A stretch of DNA of 43,983 nucleotides from Verrucomicrobiota bacterium (GTDB lineage Bacteria; Verrucomicrobiota; Verrucomicrobiia; Limisphaerales; SIBE01), in assembly GCA_027623095.1 (NCBI GenBank), contig JAQBVM010000014.1, forward strand, positions 1 through 43,983, in the 5' to 3' direction. The translations under genes and the position numbers were made by a program. Positions 8,487 through 17,317 of this stretch are shown here, one piece after another (position 1 is the stretch's first letter; each line of letters begins with the position of its first letter). The notes under the pieces were generated by a model. The model was given only the letters and a program-made list of their open reading frames with translations, searched no databases and was not told the origin of the DNA.

Positions 8487-9539
8487 ATGAGCAACGGCCT
8501 AAACAATTATCCCAAACTACACAACGCAATGTGGCCCGGACTGGTCGGCAAAGGCAGCCCGGGCGCCGAACCTGGCATTGAGCTGGAGACAATGCTCGAC
8601 CTCACGGCCAAAGCGGAAGTGAACGGAGTGAAATTTGACGGCGTGGATATTTTTCTTTTCGATCCCCACATCGGAATCGACAGCAGTGTTGAGACACTAA
8701 AGAAGATTGCGGCCAGGATTCGGAAGCGCGGTCTTGTGGTGGGATCGGTTGTCGCTCCGGTTTGGCCGCCCACAGGAGGCGGATCCGCAATGGGCAGCGC
8801 CGAGGAGCGAAAAGCCTTCGTCACGCAAGTGGAAAAAGCGTGCCGCATCGCAAAGAGGCTCCGAGATCTCAAAATCCGACCGCATGGCGTGGTCCGGATC
8901 GATTCGGCTTGCGGTGTGACCGACTGGGACAAGAACCCGAAAGAAAACACCAAGAAGATTGTCAAGACCTTCAAAGAAGCTGCGAAGGTGGCGCAAGGCT
9001 ACGGTGAGCGGCTGGCGGCCGAGGGCGAGATCTGCTGGGGCAGCATGCACAGTTGGAAATATATGGTGAAACTTCTAGAGGAGGTCGGTCAACCGAAAGT
9101 CGTCGGATTTCAGGCCGACATGGCGCATACCCTCCTCTACACGCTTGGCTACAATGCGCCGGAACATCGGCTGGTGCCCAAGGAGTTCAATTGGGAACCC
9201 GAGAAGTTTCATTCGGCGATGAAGAGACTCACCAAGGCGCTCAGACCCTGGACCATCGATTTTCACGTGGCGCAGAATGACGCCACCGTCAACGGTTCGG
9301 GTTCACACGACAAGACGGGACGTCACTGTTTGGCGACGGATCCAAACGGAAAACTCAACATTGCTCGGGATGCGGGCTATTGGCTTCGAGACGAAAATGG
9401 CAAGGTGACCCGGAAGTTCGACCACATCTGTTGGGACGGTTGCATGTTTCCGAATCGGGTCATGATGAAGCAACAGACCTGGAACGATATCCTCGCCTCG
9501 ATGATCCAAGTCCGGGAGAATCACGGGTGGCGAGCCTGA
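8487..9539 (+). CDS. TIM-barrel sugar phosphate isomerase/epimerase family protein
   Basis: 350 residues, cytoplasmic, no leader. The fold is the AP-endonuclease-2-like TIM barrel: strand-like blocks [70 protein letters not shown] and [11 protein letters not shown] appear at the expected intervals, with acidic and His residues at strand ends suited to a divalent metal. Members isomerise or epimerise sugars and inositols; the substrate is unknown. The Gfo/Idh/MocA gene follows 55 bases later, a pairing common in PVC bacteria in which a keto-sugar made by the dehydrogenase is handled by the epimerase. Confidence 0.87.
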   Translation: MSNGLNNYPKLHNAMWPGLVGKGSPGAEPGIELETMLDLTAKAEVNGVKFDGVDIFLFDPHIGIDSSVETLKKIAARIRKRGLVVGSVVAPVWPPTGGGSAMGSAEERKAFVTQVEKACRIAKRLRDLKIRPHGVVRIDSACGVTDWDKNPKENTKKIVKTFKEAAKVAQGYGERLAAEGEICWGSMHSWKYMVKLLEEVGQPKVVGFQADMAHTLLYTLGYNAPEHRLVPKEFNWEPEKFHSAMKRLTKALRPWTIDFHVAQNDATVNGSGSHDKTGRHCLATDPNGKLNIARDAGYWLRDENGKVTRKFDHICWDGCMFPNRVMMKQQTWNDILASMIQVRENHGWRA

Positions 9540-9594
9540 GAAACCAAGAAACACTCAACCGTTCACCTTTGAACTTCTGGATGGAACAGACGAA

Positions 9595-10746
9595 ATGAGC
9601 ACGAAGAAAAACTTGAATATCGGCCTCATCGGATATGGCTTCATGGGACGGGCCCACTCGAACGCATACCGCAAGGTTGGCAATTTCTTTGACCTAAAAT
9701 ATCAGCCCGTCCTCAAGGCGGCGTGCGCCCGGAATGAGCAGAACGCCAAGGCCTTTGCGGATAATTGGGGATATGAATCGGTGGAAACGGATTGGCGCAA
9801 GCTGGTGGAGCGCGATGATATCGATGCAATCGATATCTGCACGCCGAACAACACACACGCAGAAATTGCGCTGGCGGCTGGGGCCGCGGGCAAGATGATC
9901 CTTTGCGAAAAACCTCTCTCCATGAACGGACCCGAGGGCTTGAAGATGGTGAAAGCGATCGAAAAGGCCGGAGTTCCCAATATGGTTTGGTACAATTATC
10001 GGCGAGTGCCGGCAGTGACGCTGGCGAAGAAGCTGATCGACGAAGGGCGTCTCGGAAAGATTTTCCACTATCGGGCGAAATTCCTGCAGGACTGGACGAT
10101 CAGCGAGGATCTTCCCCAAGGCGGACAAGGTCTGTGGCGATTGGATGTCAAAGCCGCGGGAAGTGGAGTGACGGGCGATCTGCTTGCCCACTGCATTGAC
10201 ACGGCCATCTGGCTGAACGGAGGTATGGACAAAGTCAGCGCCATGACCGAAACCTTCATCAAGGAGCGCAAACACAATTTAACCGGCAAAGTTGAAAAAG
10301 TGGGGATAGACGACGCGTGCGCGTTTATGGCGCGATTCAAGAACGGATCGCTGGCGACCTTTGAATCGACCCGGTACGCACGCGGGCACAAAGCGCTCTA
10401 CACGCTTGAAATCAACGGGGAACACGCCTCGATCGCTTGGGATCTCCATGATTTGCATCGCCTTCAGTACTTCGATCATCGCGACCAGGGAATCGTGCGA
10501 GGCTGGCGTTCGATTCATGTGACTGATAGCGATCATCCGTATATGGGAAACTGGTGGGTTCCTGGGTTGCAGATCGGCTATGAACATTCTTTTGTGCACC
10601 AGGTGGCGGACTTCTTGGAGGGCATCGCCAAGAAAAAACCGGCGTCGCCGACGTTTCGAGATGCGCTCGAGACGCAATATATCTGCGACGCAGTTCTGAA
10701 ATCCGGAAAAACGGGACGCTGGGAGAAAGTCGCCAACGCAAAATAG
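9595..10746 (+). CDS. Gfo/Idh/MocA family NAD(P)-dependent oxidoreductase
   Basis: 383 residues. The N-terminal Rossmann domain shows [16 protein letters not shown] for dinucleotide binding, then [14 protein letters not shown] and the family signature CEKPLS with the catalytic-region Lys. The C-terminal alpha/beta domain (about 130-380) carries [17 protein letters not shown], where the Asp/His pair common in inositol- and sugar-dehydrogenases is visible. No Tat leader, so cytoplasmic. It is probably co-transcribed with the upstream epimerase and followed by an intrinsic terminator. The substrate is likely a sugar or cyclitol and cannot be named. Confidence 0.92.
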   Translation: MSTKKNLNIGLIGYGFMGRAHSNAYRKVGNFFDLKYQPVLKAACARNEQNAKAFADNWGYESVETDWRKLVERDDIDAIDICTPNNTHAEIALAAGAAGKMILCEKPLSMNGPEGLKMVKAIEKAGVPNMVWYNYRRVPAVTLAKKLIDEGRLGKIFHYRAKFLQDWTISEDLPQGGQGLWRLDVKAAGSGVTGDLLAHCIDTAIWLNGGMDKVSAMTETFIKERKHNLTGKVEKVGIDDACAFMARFKNGSLATFESTRYARGHKALYTLEINGEHASIAWDLHDLHRLQYFDHRDQGIVRGWRSIHVTDSDHPYMGNWWVPGLQIGYEHSFVHQVADFLEGIAKKKPASPTFRDALETQYICDAVLKSGKTGRWEKVANAK

Positions 10747-10754
10747 AGGCTGGC

Positions 10755-10776
10755 ACGGTCGAGTGAACCGTTTTTT
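10755..10776 (+). terminator. Intrinsic terminator after the Gfo/Idh/MocA gene
   Basis: ACGGT (10755-10759) pairs with ACCGT (10767-10771) around a 7-base loop and runs straight into a T tract (10771-10776). It lies 9 bases after the stop codon. The stem is short (5 bp), but the U tract is uninterrupted. Confidence 0.6.
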
Positions 10777-10843
10777 CTTGAATTCAAACCCTCTCTTTGT
10801 CGTCCTGTTAAGGAAAATCAGACCAGTGTTAAAAGTTGCTTAA

Positions 10844-11272
10844 ATGAATATGTTGAACCAATCCACTCTACTCGTTAGGGGCCTTGTTGTGGCCTTCTTT
10901 TTTTCAGCCCTCACTTGCTTGGCGGCTGATCCAGATATCAGCAAACTTCCGCCCGCCGCCACGAAACAAGGCGTCACTTACGAAAAGGATATCAAACCAC
11001 TTTTTGAGAACTCCTGTCTAAAGTGTCACGGTGCTGAGCGGCCCAAGAGCAAATATCGTGTCGATAGCCGGGAAGCGACAATCAAGGGCGGATCTAGTGA
11101 TGATCTGGCGGTTGTCGTTGGCAAAAGCGAAAAGAGTCCGATCGTCCTTTTTTCGGCCGATCTTGTCGAAGAAATGGAAATGCCGCCAATCGACAAGCGC
11201 GACAAATATCCAGCTCTAACGAGGGATCAAATTGCGCTAATTCGAGCCTGGATCGATCAAGGGGCAAAATAG
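10844..11272 (+). CDS. Small exported c-type cytochrome (planctomycete-type cytochrome c domain)
   Basis: 142 residues. A signal peptide (hydrophobic RGLVVAFFFSALTCLA, cleavage near residue 28) sends it to the periplasm. One haem site, CLKCH, follows the block YEKDIKPLFENS, the usual start of the PSCyt1 domain of Planctomycetes and Verrucomicrobiota. The C-terminal MEMPPIDKRDKYPALT with RAWIDQG closes the domain; its Met could be the sixth haem ligand. In the family this domain usually heads a much larger DUF1549/DUF1553 protein, but here it stands alone and complete with its own terminator. It is probably an electron carrier or the redox subunit of a dehydrogenase encoded elsewhere. Confidence 0.88.
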   Translation: MNMLNQSTLLVRGLVVAFFFSALTCLAADPDISKLPPAATKQGVTYEKDIKPLFENSCLKCHGAERPKSKYRVDSREATIKGGSSDDLAVVVGKSEKSPIVLFSADLVEEMEMPPIDKRDKYPALTRDQIALIRAWIDQGAK

Positions 11273-11302
11273 CGGGGCATCCGATAAATCAGGCATTTTG
11301 AG

Positions 11303-11334
11303 GCGCGGCGAGACTGGCTCTCAGCCGCGCTTTC
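11303..11334 (+). terminator. Intrinsic terminator after the cytochrome gene
   Basis: GCGCGGC (11303-11309) pairs perfectly with GCCGCGC (11324-11330). An inner GAG/CTC pairing with a bulged A extends the stem, and TTTCTT follows. It begins 30 bases after the cytochrome stop and separates it from the convergent oxidoreductase gene. Confidence 0.7.
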
Positions 11335-11416
11335 TTATTGGGCAGAAGTCACTGCAAATCCCGCGCAGCTTGTTGGATCGATCCGAATAATCTCCGGAAA
11401 GGGAAACAACACGGTC

Positions 11417-12379
11417 TCACGGGATCAAAACAATCTTGCCGTGAGCGCCAGGTTCCATAACAGCTTGATGAGCCAAATGCGCGTCCTTTAACGAGAACTT
11501 TCTCCCGACTATCGGCTTAAGCACTCCGCTCTCTAATCCAGCGCCGAGAGCAGCGTGGATGCGAATGAGATCTTGCTCGGGAGCGTTGAAAAGTACCATT
11601 CCCAGGATCGCTGCATCGCGCCCCATTGCATCGCGTGGATTGATCTCGATCGAACCCCGGCAACCGATCACCACCACGCGCCCTCCCATGGCTAGCGCCG
11701 TGAGATCCTTTGCCAAGTTTACATTGGCAAGCATTTCAAGAATGACATCCACGCCTCGCCCGCCGGTTAGGTCACGGATCGTATCCAGGTAACCCTCTTT
11801 CCCATGGTCAATTACGTAATGGGCGCCTTGGTCAGAGACCAACTGACGGCCTCTTTCCGTTCCAGCCGTGCCGATAACTTTCAATCCGGCCGACCTCGCG
11901 AGCTGAGTGGCCGCCACCCCAACGCCACCACTCGCCCCGTGAATCAGGACAGTTTCTCCAGGAACTGAATGCGCGCGCTGGAACAGAGCACGGTACGCGG
12001 TAGCATACGGAATGTTGACGCCCGCGCCTTCCTCGAACGAAATCGACTCCGGCAATCGATGCACCTGATGTGGTCCGCAGACGGCCTGTTCAGCGTAGGT
12101 TCCGGTTGCAGATCCCGAAGTGTAAACCCGGTCACCAACCGCCAATTCGGAAACATCAGATCCAGCTTCGATTATGACACCTGACGCATCCGATCCCGGA
12201 GTGTACGGAAACGGTGGAATTTTCGGATAGTTCCCGGAACGGAGGTAGGTTTCAACTGGGTTTACTCCGGTGGCCCTAACCCGAATCCGCACCTGTGCAG
12301 GTCCACAGCGCGGGTCGGGAATCTCCTCCAGCTTTAGAACTTCTGGCCCTCCCGTTTGATGTACTTGAATTGCTTTCAT
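11417..12379 (-). CDS. Zinc-independent NADPH:quinone oxidoreductase (MDR superfamily)
   Basis: 320 residues, cytoplasmic. A GroES-like N-terminal domain (GVNPVETYLRSGNYPKIPPFPYTPGSDASGVI pattern) is followed by a Rossmann domain with HGASGGVGVAATQLA, the NADPH-binding motif of the quinone oxidoreductase subgroup. The structural zinc-binding Cys cluster of alcohol dehydrogenases is absent, as is normal for this branch. It reduces quinones or other electrophilic carbonyls with NADPH. The ATG at 12379 begins MKAIQVHQTGGPEVL, the typical family start; 17 further open codons upstream are not needed. Confidence 0.92.
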   Translation of the reverse strand: MKAIQVHQTGGPEVLKLEEIPDPRCGPAQVRIRVRATGVNPVETYLRSGNYPKIPPFPYTPGSDASGVIIEAGSDVSELAVGDRVYTSGSATGTYAEQAVCGPHQVHRLPESISFEEGAGVNIPYATAYRALFQRAHSVPGETVLIHGASGGVGVAATQLARSAGLKVIGTAGTERGRQLVSDQGAHYVIDHGKEGYLDTIRDLTGGRGVDVILEMLANVNLAKDLTALAMGGRVVVIGCRGSIEINPRDAMGRDAAILGMVLFNAPEQDLIRIHAALGAGLESGVLKPIVGRKFSLKDAHLAHQAVMEPGAHGKIVLIP

Positions 12380-12490
12380 TGTATCGCAGTCGTCGATTTC
12401 TACTAATTGCGCACTGAATTCAAGCCTCATCTTTTGGAGGAGTAGGGTAATCCCGGCAACTTTCTTCGTGCGTTTACGGCAGGCTGAGTC

Positions 12491-12502
12491 TATATTCCGG
12501 CC
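12491..12502 (+). promoter_or_regulatory. Possible -10 element of a leaderless transcript for the CvpA-like gene
   Basis: TATATT (12491-12496) is a near-perfect -10 hexamer only six bases before the ATG at 12503, and no Shine-Dalgarno sequence is present. Transcription would start at or just beside the start codon. No good -35 box is visible at the right distance. Confidence 0.3.
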
Positions 12503-13936
12503 ATGCTCATCTGGACACTTGCAATCGTTCTGCTGGTTGGATTCGGCGTAATCGGATTTTATCTTGGAGCCGCCCGTCTCACCGTATCGCTGTTCGGCCT
12601 TTTGCTGGGCGCAATGCTGGCAATGCCTCTTGCGCCTGCGGTGCAGCCGCTAATGGGGCTCATCAAAGTGACCCATCCAATGTGGAGCGTGGTTTGGCCG
12701 CCCATCATCGTGCTTCTGCTTGTTTACTTTGTTTTCATAGGGATTTCATTTTTTGTTCACCGAAAAATCGACCTTCATTTCAAGTACCATTCGGACGATC
12801 TGTCACGGTTCCGCTGGGAGCGAATCAATAGCCGTTTGGGAACGTGCCTAGGATTCGGAATGGGAGGGGTCTGGGTTGTGATCTTGGGTCTAATGATCTA
12901 CATCGCCGGTTACGTTACAGTACAGGTTGCTGCCTCTGATGAGGGGAACCCAAGCTGGATGCGTTACCTGAACCAGGCGAGGCACAACCTGAACTCAAGT
13001 GGACTCGACCGAGTCGCGGCAAAGTTTGATCCGATGCCTTCGAAATACTACGAGGCCGCGGATATTATCGGGCTGATCTATAATAATCCGATCGTCTTAA
13101 GTCGGCTCGCCCAGTATCCGCCCTTTCTATCGCTCGGAGAGCAACCTGAATTTCAGGATATTGCAACAGACTCGGAATTCAGCAACATGCTCCTGAGCAA
13201 AGGGGACATTGTTCAGATGGTGCAGCACCCAAAATCTCTGACGATAATCAACAACGGGGAAATTCGGGGAAAACTCCTCAGCCAGGACTTGGGCGATCTT
13301 CAGCAGTATCTGAACACAGGGATTTCTCCAAAGTTCGCCGATGAACGAATTCTAGGGCGGTGGTATATCGACTCCTATGCGACTCTAACAGCCGAGAGAA
13401 AAAAACGACCCGATATTACGGCATCCGAAATGAGGAGTCTGAAGAAGGAAGTTATGGAAACGATGCGATCGGTGGAGTTTATGGCAACACCCGAGAATCA
13501 AGTGTCCATGAGAGTTCCATCCAGCTCTTCTTCTTCTGATCAAGGTGGAGATGCTTCCGATCCGAATTCAGACCAATCTCAAAGAGGCGAAAACGAACAA
13601 TCCCCGGATTTTGCACAACGCTTGGCGGAACGAGACCGATACGGTCTCGCCCCAGGCCCCGGTGCACAGGGACGGGGAGCTGGACCAAACTTCTCCCGTG
13701 GGCAGCGAGGGGGACAAGGGCAGCGGAGTCAGCAAGCATCGACCCCGCAGAAAGAACCTGAACAGGTTCTAACTTCAGCCGAAGGATCATGGAGGCGCGA
13801 CGGCAGTGATTACAAGTTACAACTCCGCAGCGAAAGAACCGGTTCAGTCACCGCGAACGCGATTGCGACTGAGGACACACTGACTATCCAAATCCAAACA
13901 CCGAGTCGGACCCTGATTTTCACCCGATCGACGTAA
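12503..13936 (+). CDS. CvpA-like multi-pass membrane protein with a disordered C-terminal tail
   Basis: 477 residues. The first about 150 residues hold four membrane segments (about 2-22, 26-50, 65-92 and 115-143) in the arrangement of the CvpA/colicin V production family, including a Gly-rich first helix (VGFGVIGFYLGAARL). The middle part (about 155-330) is soluble, with helices and repeated mention of degradation-like DLGDLQQYLNTG motifs that I cannot assign. Residues about 335-430 are low complexity: Ser, Gln, Gly and charged. The last 45 residues look like a small beta domain (GSWRRDGSDYKLQL). CvpA proteins are linked to envelope stress and purine-dependent secretion in other bacteria. 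The extension makes this one about three times the usual length. It ends 5 bases from the convergent anti-sigma gene. Confidence 0.7.
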   Translation: MLIWTLAIVLLVGFGVIGFYLGAARLTVSLFGLLLGAMLAMPLAPAVQPLMGLIKVTHPMWSVVWPPIIVLLLVYFVFIGISFFVHRKIDLHFKYHSDDLSRFRWERINSRLGTCLGFGMGGVWVVILGLMIYIAGYVTVQVAASDEGNPSWMRYLNQARHNLNSSGLDRVAAKFDPMPSKYYEAADIIGLIYNNPIVLSRLAQYPPFLSLGEQPEFQDIATDSEFSNMLLSKGDIVQMVQHPKSLTIINNGEIRGKLLSQDLGDLQQYLNTGISPKFADERILGRWYIDSYATLTAERKKRPDITASEMRSLKKEVMETMRSVEFMATPENQVSMRVPSSSSSSDQGGDASDPNSDQSQRGENEQSPDFAQRLAERDRYGLAPGPGAQGRGAGPNFSRGQRGGQGQRSQQASTPQKEPEQVLTSAEGSWRRDGSDYKLQLRSERTGSVTANAIATEDTLTIQIQTPSRTLIFTRST

Positions 13937-13941
13937 ATCCG

Positions 13942-14427
13942 CTAGTCTTGGAAGGGAGCAAACAAAGCGGGCTGCCTTTGAATCGGTGTTCCAAAAACAA
14001 AACGAGATGAACTCACGCTGTTCACTGGAAGGAATGCCACAGGGAGAACCGATGACGAAGGGTTTCGATAACGATTCCGAGCCAGTTCCACGTTGTCCAT
14101 AAGGCCCGTCGGTGGTGTCCAACCCATCCACGGTCCACCCGCCACGGGAGACACCGCAGATTCCGTATCAAATACCTGAGAGAGATTGAAACCAGCCAGG
14201 AGCAAAGTTGACAAGGCGATGCCGTACACGCACGCAACGACGGGTTTTGCATCGAACTTGTTCACAAGCCATTGCCACAACGATGAGTATTCAACAAACT
14301 CCTCGGCTTCGAGACGAGCCCGAAGCCGCTCTGGAAATCGGCTGAAATAGCCTGGTGGTGGCTGCTCATAGCGCTTGCATGCGAGCAGGTTCTTTAGCTT
14401 TTCCGTGGGGTCTTTTGGCTGATTCAT
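13942..14427 (-). CDS. Putative membrane anti-sigma factor paired with the ECF sigma gene
   Basis: 161 residues. The N-terminal 60 residues are charged and helical and include YEQPPPGYFSRFPERL. A single membrane segment (AKPVVACVYGIALSTLLLAGFNL region) follows at about 70-90, and the rest is a Pro/Ser-rich presumed periplasmic part. This is the layout of an anti-sigma factor: cytoplasmic sigma-binding part, one membrane pass, outer sensor. The zinc motif HxxxCxxC of the ZAS group is not seen. The start at 14427 lies two bases beyond the sigma gene stop, which argues for translational coupling and is the main support. I know no family name. Confidence 0.65.
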   Translation of the reverse strand: MNQPKDPTEKLKNLLACKRYEQPPPGYFSRFPERLRARLEAEEFVEYSSLWQWLVNKFDAKPVVACVYGIALSTLLLAGFNLSQVFDTESAVSPVAGGPWMGWTPPTGLMDNVELARNRYRNPSSSVLPVAFLPVNSVSSSRFVFGTPIQRQPALFAPFQD

Positions 14428-14429
14428 GC

Positions 14430-15050
14430 TTAGGTCAAATAGTCGGATAAATACGCTTGTAGCTGCTGTCTGGCATAAAAAAGACGGGAGCGAACCGTGC
14501 CTGTATTGCAATCCATAATCTTGCTAATTTCGTCATGCGACAATCCCTGAACGTCGTGCAATGTCACCACTAGCCTATGAATGTGCGACAGCTTTAGCAT
14601 GGCTTCGTTCAACTTTTCCTGAAGTTCCACTAAATTCAGGTCTCGCCTGGGATTCTTTTCGGAGGTCAGAGCTATTAGATCTGGATCGTGTTCAGCGTTG
14701 AACTCCAAATCGTTCAAACTCATATGGATACGCTTATTTCGTTTTTTGAGGAAATTGATCGTTCTGTTGACAGCGATCCGGTAGATCCACGTGAAAAAAC
14801 TTGAATCTCCCTTGAACGATTTTAGAGCTCGAAATCCTTTAATAAACGCTTCCTGAGCTAGGTCGTTTGCGTCCTCGTGGTTGGACGTCATATGGTAAAG
14901 CGTCGCATAAACACGCTCCTGATACCGGCGCACCAATTCGTCGTAAGCCTCAAAATCCCCGTTCTGCGCCGTTCTCACGAGCGCTCGATCGTCAATCGGC
15001 GCGACTGTCTGCTTTTTGGGCGGTGGTTGTTCTAAAACGGTTTCGGTCAT
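14430..15050 (-). CDS. ECF-type RNA polymerase sigma factor (RpoE-like)
   Basis: 206 residues. Region 2 (about 25-95) has the ECF hallmarks YDELVRRYQERVYATLYHMT, DANDLAQEAFIKGFRAL and FFTWIYRIAVNRTINFLKKR. Region 4 (about 145-205) contains LHDVQGLSHDEISKIMDCNTGTVRSRLFYARQQL, the helix-turn-helix for -35 recognition. A Pro/Lys-rich tail of about 20 residues precedes region 2. The following gene encodes a membrane protein and is presumably its anti-sigma factor. Its regulon cannot be read from the window; a 16-base gap to the upstream prenyl synthase gene suggests all three minus-strand genes share a transcript. Confidence 0.95.
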   Translation of the reverse strand: MTETVLEQPPPKKQTVAPIDDRALVRTAQNGDFEAYDELVRRYQERVYATLYHMTSNHEDANDLAQEAFIKGFRALKSFKGDSSFFTWIYRIAVNRTINFLKKRNKRIHMSLNDLEFNAEHDPDLIALTSEKNPRRDLNLVELQEKLNEAMLKLSHIHRLVVTLHDVQGLSHDEISKIMDCNTGTVRSRLFYARQQLQAYLSDYLT

Positions 15051-15066
15051 AGTAGCAGAGACCCTG

Positions 15067-16119
15067 CTAGTCCGGAATTGCGAGAGAGTCCGTCAATTGG
15101 GCAAGGAACTGGGTCAATGAAATCAACGATCGCCGACTTGGCGAATCCAAAATCGGTTCGAGACAACACCGTGCTGATTCGAGATACTGGTCGATCACTT
15201 CCCGCGCACTGTTTCGAGCGTCGTACTTGTCCAAGAGTTCAAGAATTTTTGAAAAAAAACGAGGATCCCAATCCTGAATGCAATTACGAAGGTAGTTTCG
15301 ATCTGCAAGTTCGGCTTTTTCAAGCGCTACGAGAATCGGGAGCGTTACTTTTCCATTTTCAAGATCGTTACCCAACGACTTGCCCACGGAGGCTTCATGT
15401 CCGAACAAATCGACGCAATCATCGTAAATTTGATAAGCGGTGCCCAAATCGAGTCCATATTGCCTTAGAGCTTGACGCCCTGAATGTGAAGCTCCACCGA
15501 GCCAAGCGCCGAGATCGCACGAAAGAGCAAATAATTCCGCCGTCTTCATCTCAACGACTTTGAAGTATTCCGCGCGAGTTACGTCGAGATTCGGGCGTTT
15601 CCGCGATTGAAGGATTTCTCCCGAGCATACAGTGTTTGTTGCCGAGGCTACGGCTCGGCAGACTTCCGGAGTTGGAAAGCTTGCGGCAAGCCTCACCGCA
15701 TGGGCAAACAAACAGTCACCCACCAACACGGAAATCTGATTTCCCCAGTTTGCCGCGAGAGTCGGTCTTCTACGCCGTACCTCCGCGGCATCCATTACAT
15801 CGTCATGAACGAGCGTTGCCAAATGGACCATTTCGATGATGACTGCTGCCTTCTCCAAGTCTTCGTTCATCTCCCCAGTCGCACCGCCGCTCAGTGCGAC
15901 GAGCACCGGCCGCAACTGCTTTCCCTGATTTGTTAATGCATAACGCGCATAAGGCACAATCTCGGGGTCGAAGGCGTCAACCTGATCGGATAATTGACCG
16001 GCTACTCTGTCAAGGAACGGACGGATGGGTTCAACAATTTCCTTCCAGACGGACAGATTTTGGCTTGTTTGGGAGGAAGAAGCGGAGGCAACCTTCGCTT
16101 TGATTTCGGCGGCAAGCAT
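15067..16119 (-). CDS. Polyprenyl diphosphate synthase (trans-isoprenyl diphosphate synthase family)
   Basis: 350 residues, cytoplasmic. Chain elongation of allylic diphosphates with isopentenyl diphosphate, most likely to make the side chain of the respiratory quinone. Both Asp-rich motifs are intact: LVHDDVMD (first, DDxxD) and YQIYDDCVD (second). The GKQLRP block that binds the substrate diphosphate and the FKVVEMKTAELF helix are also present. The residues before the first Asp motif (VHLATLVHDD) lack bulky aromatics near the motif, as in medium- to long-chain synthases. Product length cannot be fixed from sequence alone. It leads a minus-strand run with the ECF sigma factor. Confidence 0.92.
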   Translation of the reverse strand: MLAAEIKAKVASASSSQTSQNLSVWKEIVEPIRPFLDRVAGQLSDQVDAFDPEIVPYARYALTNQGKQLRPVLVALSGGATGEMNEDLEKAAVIIEMVHLATLVHDDVMDAAEVRRRRPTLAANWGNQISVLVGDCLFAHAVRLAASFPTPEVCRAVASATNTVCSGEILQSRKRPNLDVTRAEYFKVVEMKTAELFALSCDLGAWLGGASHSGRQALRQYGLDLGTAYQIYDDCVDLFGHEASVGKSLGNDLENGKVTLPILVALEKAELADRNYLRNCIQDWDPRFFSKILELLDKYDARNSAREVIDQYLESARCCLEPILDSPSRRSLISLTQFLAQLTDSLAIPD

Positions 16120-16262
16120 CGTGAGGCAATCTACGGGCCCCTGAAAACCAAGTCAAACCGTTATGGATACCGTGTCTATGCGCGATCGGACGAATCCCAT
16201 CGGTCCTAGGCTGGGTGTCGCGGTGGAACGAAATCTGAGAAGGATATTCGGTCGGCAGACGC

Positions 16263-16290
16263 TTGCGCGCTCGCTCGGAAAAGCTACACT
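16263..16290 (+). promoter_or_regulatory. Possible sigma-70 promoter of a leaderless transcript for the dehydrogenase gene
   Basis: TTGCGC (16263-16268) and TACACT (16285-16290) are separated by 16 bases. The predicted start of transcription falls at about 16297-16298, where the ATG of the dehydrogenase gene lies. No Shine-Dalgarno sequence is seen. Confidence 0.35.
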
Positions 16291-16297
16291 GCGCCGC

Positions 16298-17305
16298 ATG
16301 TCGTGGAAAGTTTTGATAACGGCGCGCACTTTTAAGGAAGTGGGCGGGCTTGCTTTCGAAAAGCTGAAAAGTGAAGGGTGTGAGGTATTTGTCCCCGAGC
16401 GCTTCGGGCCCCACGACGCGGGCAGTCTGCTCCCGTTATTGGAAGGTGTGGATGCCGTCCTCTGCAGCCCCGACCAATACACTGAAGAAGTGATCGAGTC
16501 TCCACAGGCTGCGCATCTAAAGATTATCTCCCGATGGGGCGTCGGTTACGATTCTATTGATTACGCTGCGGCGTCTCGGGCGGGGATCGTCGTGGCGTTC
16601 ACCCCTGGCGTGCTGAACGAAACGGTCGCCGATTATACATTCGCGCTGATTCTCTCGGTGGCACGGCACGTTCACCAAGGGCATCAAGGAATGGCAGCGG
16701 GAGACTGGAAACTTTTCTGGGGTCATGACGTTTTTGGAAAAACATTGGGAATTATCGGCTGCGGACGCATCGGTCAAGCTGTCGCGCGCCGCGCCGCAGG
16801 CTTCAATCAGCGAGTTCTTGGATACGATGTCACATCGTCTCCCGAGGCGGAAAAGCTCGGCGTAAAACGAGTCGAATTGGATGTGTTACTTGCGGAAAGC
16901 GACTTTGTCTCCTTGCATGCGGCCCTGACGAATGAGAGCCGGGGAATGATTGGTGAGAAGCAGCTACGGTCGATGAAAAAGTCAGCCTATTTGATCAATG
17001 CCGGCCGCGGCGCTTTGATCGATGAATCGGCTCTCGTAAGGGCTCTACAGGAAGGCTGGATTGCCGGAGCCGCGCTGGATACGTTCTGCAAAGAGCCTCT
17101 TCCCTCCGATCATCCGCTCCGAAAAGCTCCCAACATCTTGATGACGCCGCATTTAGCTTCGTTCGCGCGCGAAACAGGGCAACGCGTCAGCCTCACAGCG
17201 GCTCAGTCGATACTTGACCTAATGCACGGCCAAAAGCCCCAATTTGTGGTGAATCCGGATGTGTTTGCCGGCAACGCCCTTCGAGCGTCGTTGAAAAAGG
17301 TATAA
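16298..17305 (+). CDS. D-2-hydroxyacid dehydrogenase (phosphoglycerate dehydrogenase-like)
   Basis: 335 residues, cytoplasmic. NAD-binding motif LGIIGCGRIGQAVARRAAGF, catalytic Arg region YLINAGRGALIDESALVRAL, catalytic Glu in the GAALDTFCKEPL block and the His in LMTPHLASFARET mark a complete enzyme of this family. The regulatory ACT domain of classical SerA is absent. Likely substrates are 3-phosphoglycerate/3-phosphohydroxypyruvate, glyoxylate or hydroxypyruvate. The ATG at 16298 starts MSWKVLITARTF, a normal N-terminus; 45 open codons upstream would be an implausible Arg-rich extension. It begins a three-gene run with an HpcH/HpaI aldolase and a second dehydrogenase, which favours a role in sugar-acid or 2-ketoacid metabolism. 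Confidence 0.9.
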   Translation: MSWKVLITARTFKEVGGLAFEKLKSEGCEVFVPERFGPHDAGSLLPLLEGVDAVLCSPDQYTEEVIESPQAAHLKIISRWGVGYDSIDYAAASRAGIVVAFTPGVLNETVADYTFALILSVARHVHQGHQGMAAGDWKLFWGHDVFGKTLGIIGCGRIGQAVARRAAGFNQRVLGYDVTSSPEAEKLGVKRVELDVLLAESDFVSLHAALTNESRGMIGEKQLRSMKKSAYLINAGRGALIDESALVRALQEGWIAGAALDTFCKEPLPSDHPLRKAPNILMTPHLASFARETGQRVSLTAAQSILDLMHGQKPQFVVNPDVFAGNALRASLKKV

Positions 17306-17317
17306 CTTGAGAATCCC

